A stretch of DNA of 57,186 nt from Acidobacteriaceae bacterium (lineage in GTDB: Bacteria; Acidobacteriota; Terriglobia; Terriglobales; Acidobacteriaceae): positions 1-57,186 of the forward strand of contig JASHOY010000192.1 in assembly GCA_030038435.1 (NCBI GenBank). Direction: 5' to 3'. Below are positions 51,597 to 57,186 of this stretch, one piece after another. Both the position numbers and the translations under genes were made by a program. The notes beneath the pieces were generated by a model. That model ran no database searches. It was not told the DNA's origin and saw only the letters and a list, made by a program, of their open reading frames with translations. How positions within the stretch are numbered: the stretch's first letter is position 1; each line of letters opens with the position of its first letter.

Positions 51597-52660
51597 CGCG
51601 ATTCCGCCGCGAGTGCCTCCGGCACTGCATCCTCGTATTGCGGCCAGTGGCTGATCAACTCGTTCACCACCACGTGCCCTACGCGGTAGGCGGTTTCAAG
51701 CGCCGGCAGATATGCCGCGTACTTGCCCACGCGCTGCATGGCCAGGCTGTCGGCTGCATCCATGCCGCGCGGCTGCTGGTCAAAGTTGCTCACCGTGCGC
51801 AGCACCATTACGCGGCGCCAGTCCACGCGCCCCGCGCGGGCCAAAAACCGGAGCGACTGCAGCGCGCCTGTATCTTCCATGGCCGTGGTTGCAAATACGC
51901 CTTGGCCGCCGGTGAAATAGGGCACCCACTGCGCCGCCCACTCGTCCATCAGCTTTCCATGCCAGAAGGTCGAGGCCGAAATTTCGTCGCCTTCGGTCAC
52001 AAACGGGGGCCGCTGCGCCGCTGCGCCGTCGAACTGGCTGCGCGCAGCCTTCAGTTGCGGTGAGTCTTCGAGCGGTGTGGCGCGCGTCAGGTTGAACGCC
52101 CAGTTCACCAGCCGCCGGTTGAGCGCGTATACCTGGCCTGGTTTCGGGTCAGCCGGCCGCTCAAACGGATAGTCCTTCCCCAGCGGCACATATCCGGTGC
52201 TCCAGCCCTTGGGGATCTCGCGCTCGTCGATCTCATAGGCAAGGTCCCCATCCACCACCCATCGCGCCCACGCCGCCGAGCCCAGCGAAACGCGTTGCGG
52301 ACAACCGCCGGCAATGGCCGCGATGAGCCAGTAGGCATGGGTAAGATCGAAGCGCGGATCGAGTCCCAGCGCCATGATCGTGGCCGCCGCATGCGCCGTT
52401 CCCTGGCCGGTCACGATGGCCAGTTCGCCGTCGCTGTTCATACGAATTGGATGGTAGCCCGCGGGCAGGGGATAAACGCGATCGAGATGATCGCGTTCTA
52501 CCCAGTGCTGCAGTTCGCCCGGCTTGTCGCCGATATCTGCGCCCACTTCAAACGTGGTCACTACCACCACCTTCACCGCAATCGGCCGCGCCGTCTGCGC
52601 CCGCGCAGGGATCGCGATTCCCAACAACGCGCAAAGAAAAGTGCTGACCAGGGTCTTCAT
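51593..52660 (-). CDS. Purine-nucleoside-permease (NUP)-like exported protein
   Basis: A 355-residue protein starting at ATG 52660 with a signal peptide (MKTLVSTFLCALLGIAIPARAQ); an in-frame ATG lies at 52687. Family marks are VVVVTTFEVGADIGDKPGELQ, the VTGQGTAHAAATIMALGLD loop (VTGQGTAHAA), LIAAIAGGCPQ and TTAMEDTGALQSL. The fold is the nucleoside-phosphorylase type; in fungi, related proteins are described as purine nucleoside permeases, while in bacteria such exported proteins could be periplasmic nucleosidases or binding proteins. So transport itself is uncertain. It faces the PfkB gene tail to tail. Confidence 0.75.
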   Translation of the reverse strand: MKTLVSTFLCALLGIAIPARAQTARPIAVKVVVVTTFEVGADIGDKPGELQHWVERDHLDRVYPLPAGYHPIRMNSDGELAIVTGQGTAHAAATIMALGLDPRFDLTHAYWLIAAIAGGCPQRVSLGSAAWARWVVDGDLAYEIDEREIPKGWSTGYVPLGKDYPFERPADPKPGQVYALNRRLVNWAFNLTRATPLEDSPQLKAARSQFDGAAAQRPPFVTEGDEISASTFWHGKLMDEWAAQWVPYFTGGQGVFATTAMEDTGALQSLRFLARAGRVDWRRVMVLRTVSNFDQQPRGMDAADSLAMQRVGKYAAYLPALETAYRVGHVVVNELISHWPQYEDAVPEALAAESR

Positions 52661-52821
52661 TGCCTGCGATATTATCGGAAAATCCATGAACACGGCGTAA
52701 GGAGGTGTGAGGCAACAATTCACATGCGACAATTGCAAACACAGCGCAAAAGCGGACCCGGCTCGAGCAATGGGATGAAACCAATGGAGCGCAGCTTGAG
52801 CAACCGTCGGCAAGATTTTTT

Positions 52822-53871
52822 ATGGGCGATGCAATGGCGAGGGCCGCAATGACCGGAGCATCGGTGCAACAGGAGCAACCGTCGGCGCAGAAATGGGCCA
52901 TTGTGCTGCACGGCGGCGCAGGCATCATCAACCGCTCCACCATGGATCGCAAAACCGACGCAGAATATCGCGCTTCACTCGGCGAAGCCATTCACGCCGG
53001 CGCCGCGGTGCTCGATTGCGGCGGCTCGTCGCTCGATGCCGTCGAGACCTCCATACGCATTCTCGAAGACAATCCGCTCTTTAATGCCGGTCGCGGCGCG
53101 GTGTTCGCCGCCAATGGCCGCAACGAGCTGGATGCGGCCATTATGGATGGCGCCACTCTGCACGCCGGAGCCGTTGCCGAGGTCACGCGCACCCGCAATC
53201 CCATCGGCCTGGCGCGTGCGGTCATGGAAAAATCGCCGCACGTGCTGCTCTCCGGCAGCGGCGCCGAGGAATTCAGCATCTACGCCGGTCTTGAACAAGT
53301 CGCACCCAGCTTTTTCTTTACAGAGCGCCGCTGGCAATCGCTGCTGAAGCAGTTGCAAGAGGAAGGTATGCCCATTCCGTCGCGTCCCGCAGGCGCGCCA
53401 CCTCCGCCGGCCATGCCCATCGCCGAGATCGAGCCTCCCGACGCGCATAAATTCGGCACTGTAGGCGCGGTCGCGCTTGATCGGCGGGGCAACATCGCCG
53501 CAGGAACCTCGACGGGAGGCACGCAGGCTAAGCGCTGGGGTCGCGTGGGCGATTCCCCGTTGATCGGCGCCGGCACTTATGCCTCGAATCAGTCCTGCGC
53601 TGTTTCGGCCACCGGTACTGGTGAATACTTCATCCGCCTCACCGTGGCCCGCGCCATCTGCGCATTGGTGCAATACAAAGGCCTGAAGCTGCAGGCCGCG
53701 GTCGACGAGGTGATTCACAAAGAGCTGGCCGCGCTTCACGGCGACGGCGGCGTAATTGCTATTGCGCCCGATGGCCAGATGGCGTGGAGCTTCAACACCT
53801 CCGGCATGTATCGGGCGAAACTGGCCGAGGACGGAAAGCGGGAAGTAGCGATCTACAGCGACGAGCCGTGA
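52822..53871 (+). CDS. Isoaspartyl peptidase / L-asparaginase (Ntn-hydrolase), possibly N-terminally shortened
   Basis: A 349-residue plant-type asparaginase, autocleaved into two chains. The nucleophile Thr is at residue 213 in FGTVGAVALD, and the later GTSTGGTQAKRWGRVGDSPLIGAGTYA holds the substrate groups; N-terminal HGGAGI (30-35) is also standard. It removes Asn amide or iso-Asp. Oddity: a separate short frame 52724-52852 just upstream has a strong AAGGAGG and contains SNRRQDF, a Tat-like twin-arginine. A one-base insertion in the T6 run at about 52818 would fuse it to this gene. The start is therefore uncertain; ATG 52822 has no good ribosome site. The protein may be periplasmic. Confidence 0.88.
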   Translation: MGDAMARAAMTGASVQQEQPSAQKWAIVLHGGAGIINRSTMDRKTDAEYRASLGEAIHAGAAVLDCGGSSLDAVETSIRILEDNPLFNAGRGAVFAANGRNELDAAIMDGATLHAGAVAEVTRTRNPIGLARAVMEKSPHVLLSGSGAEEFSIYAGLEQVAPSFFFTERRWQSLLKQLQEEGMPIPSRPAGAPPPPAMPIAEIEPPDAHKFGTVGAVALDRRGNIAAGTSTGGTQAKRWGRVGDSPLIGAGTYASNQSCAVSATGTGEYFIRLTVARAICALVQYKGLKLQAAVDEVIHKELAALHGDGGVIAIAPDGQMAWSFNTSGMYRAKLAEDGKREVAIYSDEP

Positions 53872-53935
53872 GCCGGGGCCGACTCGAATATCGGTGTGGT
53901 GAGCCACAAACTAGCGTTAACTCGGTAGCTATAGA

Positions 53936-55303
53936 ATGTTCGGCATGGAAACCATCCAGTACAATCTGCCGCAAAGCCGCATTCCGCAAGCGTGGTACAA
54001 CATTCTGCCCGACCTGCCCGCGCCGCTTGCCCCCGTGCTGCACCCCGCCACGCACCAGCCCATTGGTCCTGACGATCTCGCTTCGCTCTTTCCCATGAGC
54101 CTCATCCTGCAGGAAGTGAGCGCCGAGCGCGAGATCGAAATTCCCGATCCCGTGCGGCAGATCTACGCGCAGTGGCGGCCCTCGCCGCTGATCCGCGCCC
54201 GCCGCCTTGAAAAGGCCCTCGATACGCCGGCGCGAATCTACTACAAGTACGAAGGCGTCAGTCCCGCCGGCTCGCACAAGCTCAACACCGCCGTCGCGCA
54301 GGCCTATTACAACCAGCAGGACGGCACCAGGCGTCTTTCCACCGAGACCGGCGCGGGGCAGTGGGGCTCCGCGCTGTCCATGGCCTGCGCCTTCTTCGGT
54401 ATGGAGTGCAAGGTGTATATGGTGCGCGTGAGCTACAACCAGAAACCCTATCGCCGTGCGCTGATGGAAGCCTTCGGAGCTGCAGTGACACCGAGCCCCA
54501 GCGAGGAGACTGCAGCGGGCCGGGCCATACTCGCCGAGCATCCCGACTCCAACGGTTCGCTGGGCATTGCCATTTCAGAAGCCGTTGAAGTTGCGGCCAC
54601 CGATCCGCATACCAAATATGCGCTGGGCAGCGTGCTCAACCACGTGCTGCTGCATCAGACCGTCATCGGTCAAGAAGCCATCGAGCAGATGTCACTGGCG
54701 GGCGATGAGCCCGACGTGATCATCGGCTGCACCGGAGGCGGCTCGAATTTCGCCGGGCTCGTGCTTCCTTATCTTGGCCGCAAGATCAAAGGCCGTTGGC
54801 ACGCGCGCGTGGTAGCCGTTGAGCCGGCCGCATGCCCCAGCCTCACCAAGGGCCGCTTCACTTACGACTTCGGCGACACCGGCCATCTCACGCCCCTGGT
54901 CAAAATGCATACGCTGGGCAGCACTTTCATTCCCCCGGGCATTCACGCCGGCGGTTTGCGCTACCACGGCATGGCGCCGCTGATCTCCCACGTCATCGAT
55001 CTTGGTCTGGCCGAAGCCGTGACGGTGCAGCAACTGGACGCTTTCTCCGCGGGCATACAGTTTGCGCGCGCCGAGGGCATTATTCCCGCGCCGGAAGCCA
55101 ATCACGCCGTTGCCGAAGCCATTGCCGAAGCGCTGCGCGCCAAGGCCGAAGGCAAGCCGCGCACCATTCTCTTCAATCTCAGCGGGCACGGTCACTTTGA
55201 CATGCAGTCCTACATCGACTACCAGGCCGGCAAGCTTCAGAACTTCGAATATCCCGAGGAAGAGATCGCCATGGCCCTCGCCGGCCTGCCCGCGGTCGGA
55301 TAG
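53936..55303 (+). CDS. TrpB2-type tryptophan synthase beta-like PLP enzyme
   Basis: A 455-residue protein of the TrpB2 branch, which makes L-tryptophan from indole and serine, often without TrpA. PLP-binding Lys is about residue 115 in [11 protein letters not shown]; further marks are [16 protein letters not shown] and the phosphate loop [12 protein letters not shown]. The C-terminal part contains [12 protein letters not shown] and [15 protein letters not shown], typical of TrpB2. A second ATG at 53945 would give METIQYN, which may be the true start. It is not with other trp genes, so a salvage role is likely. Terminator-like hairpin at 55371 follows. Confidence 0.9.
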   Translation: MFGMETIQYNLPQSRIPQAWYNILPDLPAPLAPVLHPATHQPIGPDDLASLFPMSLILQEVSAEREIEIPDPVRQIYAQWRPSPLIRARRLEKALDTPARIYYKYEGVSPAGSHKLNTAVAQAYYNQQDGTRRLSTETGAGQWGSALSMACAFFGMECKVYMVRVSYNQKPYRRALMEAFGAAVTPSPSEETAAGRAILAEHPDSNGSLGIAISEAVEVAATDPHTKYALGSVLNHVLLHQTVIGQEAIEQMSLAGDEPDVIIGCTGGGSNFAGLVLPYLGRKIKGRWHARVVAVEPAACPSLTKGRFTYDFGDTGHLTPLVKMHTLGSTFIPPGIHAGGLRYHGMAPLISHVIDLGLAEAVTVQQLDAFSAGIQFARAEGIIPAPEANHAVAEAIAEALRAKAEGKPRTILFNLSGHGHFDMQSYIDYQAGKLQNFEYPEEEIAMALAGLPAVG

Positions 55304-55370
55304 ATCGTTCGCGCCGCCCGCAAAACGGTACACGCATGCACCGGTTATTCCAGATCAGCGCAAAAATCAA

Positions 55371-55395
55371 AAGGCCGTCCGCTGCGGACGGCCTT
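55371..55395. terminator. Bidirectional intrinsic terminator
   Basis: AAGGCCGTCCG and CGGACGGCCTT form an 11-bp perfect stem with a short CTG loop. T-rich bases follow on the minus strand (TTTTGATTTTTG) and a shorter T run on plus. It separates the convergent TrpB2 and protease genes. Confidence 0.85.
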
Positions 55396-55417
55396 CGGAC
55401 TTTCATTTGTTTCCTGC

Positions 55418-57052
55418 CTATGGCTGCACCGGCACGCCCTGCGAAGCCTGGTTTCTTGCCTCGGCCTTCTCTTCCATGATCTTGTGTGCTGTGTCTTCGA
55501 GAGCCTGCGCCTGGGGCAGGTAGCCGATGGCCTTGGCAATCGCCGGATCAGACTGGGTAACCGTGCGCAGCCCGTCGTTCTCGCCATACCAGATGGTGAC
55601 GATTTCCTGCTTGATACGCGGCCTGATCCAGTCCGCCGACTTGCTGATATCGGCCTGCGTCCAATCCACGCCCTGGCTGGTCAGGAACTGCTCGAAGTCC
55701 TTCATTACCGCGTCATCCACCTGGAAATTCGGATCGGCCGGATGCTTCGATACATAAAGCGGCGCGAAGTGGAAGAACACGTCTTTGTAAAGCAGTTCAT
55801 CCTGGAACTTGTCGGTTTCCATCACCGGCAGTTTTTCATCCGGCGTAATGCCGCCGCCGCCATACACGGTGCGGCCGGAATCGGTGAATTTCACTTCGCG
55901 GTTGCTCGAGTTCGAAGGCAGCGCTCCGGCGTGATCGTAGTAGTAGTCGTATAGCGATACACCCTCGTAATTGCGCTGAATCAGCCTTCCCGACGGCGTG
56001 TAATAGTGATATGTGGTCAGCGCCAGCCCAGTGTCCTGGCTGAGGTTATAGACCGTCTGCACCAGTCCCTTGCCAAAAGTCGTCTGTCCCACGATTAGGG
56101 CCCGGTCATGATCCTGCAGTGCGCCGGAGACGATCTCCGCCGCCGAAGCCGTGTTGCGGTTCACCAGCACCACGATGGGGAAATCCCTGCCGCCGTTGCC
56201 ATGCGTGGCCGTATAGACCTGGTCTGGATAGGCGCGCCCGCGCTGCGAGACGATTACCTGGCCTTTGGCCAGCAACTGGTCGCAAACCTCAACCGCCTGG
56301 CTCAGCAGGCCGCCGGGATTGTTGCGCAGATCGATCACCAGCCCTTTCATATTGCCAAAACTCTTCAGCGCGGCCGCGAATTCCTGGCCCGTATCTTCAT
56401 CCTGGAAGTCGGTGATGTGGATATAGCCGACGCCGGGCCGGATCTCATAGGCCAGATCAATAGAGGGATGCGGAATCTCGTCGCGCGTCAGGTCGAAAAC
56501 CAGCGGCTTTGGCGACCCCACACGCATCATCGTGACCTGCACATGTGTGCCCTTGGGCCCTTTCAACGCCTTCGCCACCTGGTCTGAGCTCCAGCCCTCC
56601 GTGCTCTTGCCGTCAACATCGGCAATCACATCACCGGGATGAATTCCGGCGCGATAGGACGGCGTACCCTCATAGGGCATGATCACGTACACTTTGTCGC
56701 CCTGCTGCTGAATCACCATGCCCACGCCGTAGTAGTGGCCGCTCTGGTTCTCGCGCATCGCCGCATAAGCCTTGGGATCATAAAAGCTGGAGTGCGGGTC
56801 CAGCGTCCGCAGCATGCCCGGAATAGCTCCGTCATAAATGGCGTCGTCAGCCTTGTCTCCGGTGAGCGGCTCGGCGTAGTTCTGTTCCACGATCGAGTAC
56901 ACATTCGCGAAGTCCTTCAGACTGTCGCGAAGCTGGCTTTCGTTCTCAGAAGACTGTGCGCCCACGTTGCGCTGCAGAAGGGATCCGACCACCGCGCAAA
57001 CGGCGAAGAAAAGAACTATGCTGAAAAGTGCCCGGCGGGCGCGGGGAGTCAT
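55418..57052 (-). CDS. C-terminal processing peptidase, S41 family
   Basis: A 544-residue periplasmic-type serine protease. ATG 57052 (MTPRARRALFSIVLFFAVCA) gives a signal anchor, with GGAGG upstream; the longer frame to 57118 is not used. N-terminal helical region, then a PDZ domain (HYYGVGMVIQQQGDKVYVI; SYRAGIHPGDVIADVDGKSTEG). The catalytic core has the Ser in NRNTASAAEIVSGAL and the Lys in GQTTFGKGLVQT, the Ser-Lys dyad of S41. VIDLRNNPGGLL is the signature. A tail after about residue 400 (YLPQAQALEDTAHKIMEEKAEA) is extra. It cleaves the C-terminus of envelope proteins. The last 134 bp of the window beyond it hold no gene I can support. Confidence 0.93.
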   Translation of the reverse strand: MTPRARRALFSIVLFFAVCAVVGSLLQRNVGAQSSENESQLRDSLKDFANVYSIVEQNYAEPLTGDKADDAIYDGAIPGMLRTLDPHSSFYDPKAYAAMRENQSGHYYGVGMVIQQQGDKVYVIMPYEGTPSYRAGIHPGDVIADVDGKSTEGWSSDQVAKALKGPKGTHVQVTMMRVGSPKPLVFDLTRDEIPHPSIDLAYEIRPGVGYIHITDFQDEDTGQEFAAALKSFGNMKGLVIDLRNNPGGLLSQAVEVCDQLLAKGQVIVSQRGRAYPDQVYTATHGNGGRDFPIVVLVNRNTASAAEIVSGALQDHDRALIVGQTTFGKGLVQTVYNLSQDTGLALTTYHYYTPSGRLIQRNYEGVSLYDYYYDHAGALPSNSSNREVKFTDSGRTVYGGGGITPDEKLPVMETDKFQDELLYKDVFFHFAPLYVSKHPADPNFQVDDAVMKDFEQFLTSQGVDWTQADISKSADWIRPRIKQEIVTIWYGENDGLRTVTQSDPAIAKAIGYLPQAQALEDTAHKIMEEKAEARNQASQGVPVQP

Positions 57053-57186
57053 AGGCTTGCGGAACCTCCAGAGGAGCACTGCGTCAGGCAACCCATCGCG
57101 GCTTGCCAGTCGTTCCACGCGACGGTGCAGGCATGGCTGCGAACACCGGCTCGATAAAAATTAACCTTGCCATCTGCCGGCAAGGC

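Overview
The window is about 57 kb of GC-rich bacterial chromosome. It most resembles a soil Acidobacteriota (Acidobacteriaceae/Terriglobia type). The clues are an NHL/Ig-like repeat protein with an unusual hydrophobic C-terminal block, a short divergent RNA polymerase omega subunit, and a dense set of plant-polysaccharide and sugar-acid catabolic genes. This assignment is an inference, because the window has no rRNA or other direct marker. I saw no phage, insertion sequence, CRISPR or tRNA.

Layout. 1-2087: the end of a surface NHL/Ig-like protein and a small outer-membrane beta-barrel protein. 2354-6887: an exported alpha/beta hydrolase and an exported GH78 alpha-L-rhamnosidase, convergent. 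7582-19360: a sugar-acid catabolic locus. It holds an Asp/Glu-racemase-like protein with an MFS transporter (+). On the minus strand are a split transketolase, FGGY kinase, GRP-type permease, fucose-isomerase-like protein, SorC regulator, RuBisCO-like protein and DUF1537 kinase. Similar short DNA repeats stand before the transketolase operon, the SorC gene and the RuBisCO-like/kinase pair, which suggests one regulon. The combination recalls known D-apiose/D-apionate catabolism but matches no pathway I know gene for gene. 19668-26917: a VWA protein with an AAA+ ATPase, a PilZ protein, an SDR oxidoreductase and a GT39-type glycosyltransferase.

27074-40851 is the most novel part. It is a nine-gene, tightly coupled minus-strand biosynthetic cluster. 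In transcription order it encodes a zinc deaminase-like protein, an O-carbamoyltransferase, an NRPS (A-PCP-C), a second NRPS (A domain interrupted by a methyltransferase, then PCP-TE), an Fe(II)/2-oxoglutarate oxygenase-like protein, an ATP-grasp ligase, a radical SAM enzyme, a YqcI/YcgG-family (putatively haem-dependent) protein and a LamG-like protein. The assembly line should make a dipeptide that is methylated, hydroxylated and carbamoylated. Several junctions use GTG or TTG starts that overlap the previous stop codon, so most gene starts here are shorter than the longest reading frame.

41260-57186 is mostly housekeeping: rho with a clear intrinsic terminator, rpoZ, a ComM/YifB-type ATPase, L-serine ammonia-lyase, a 23-residue Lys/Ala-rich peptide gene with near-consensus promoter and terminator, rsmE, a UxaA-type altronate dehydratase, an aquaglyceroporin, a PfkB kinase, a purine-nucleoside-permease-like protein, an isoaspartyl peptidase/asparaginase, a TrpB2-type synthase and a C-terminal processing protease.
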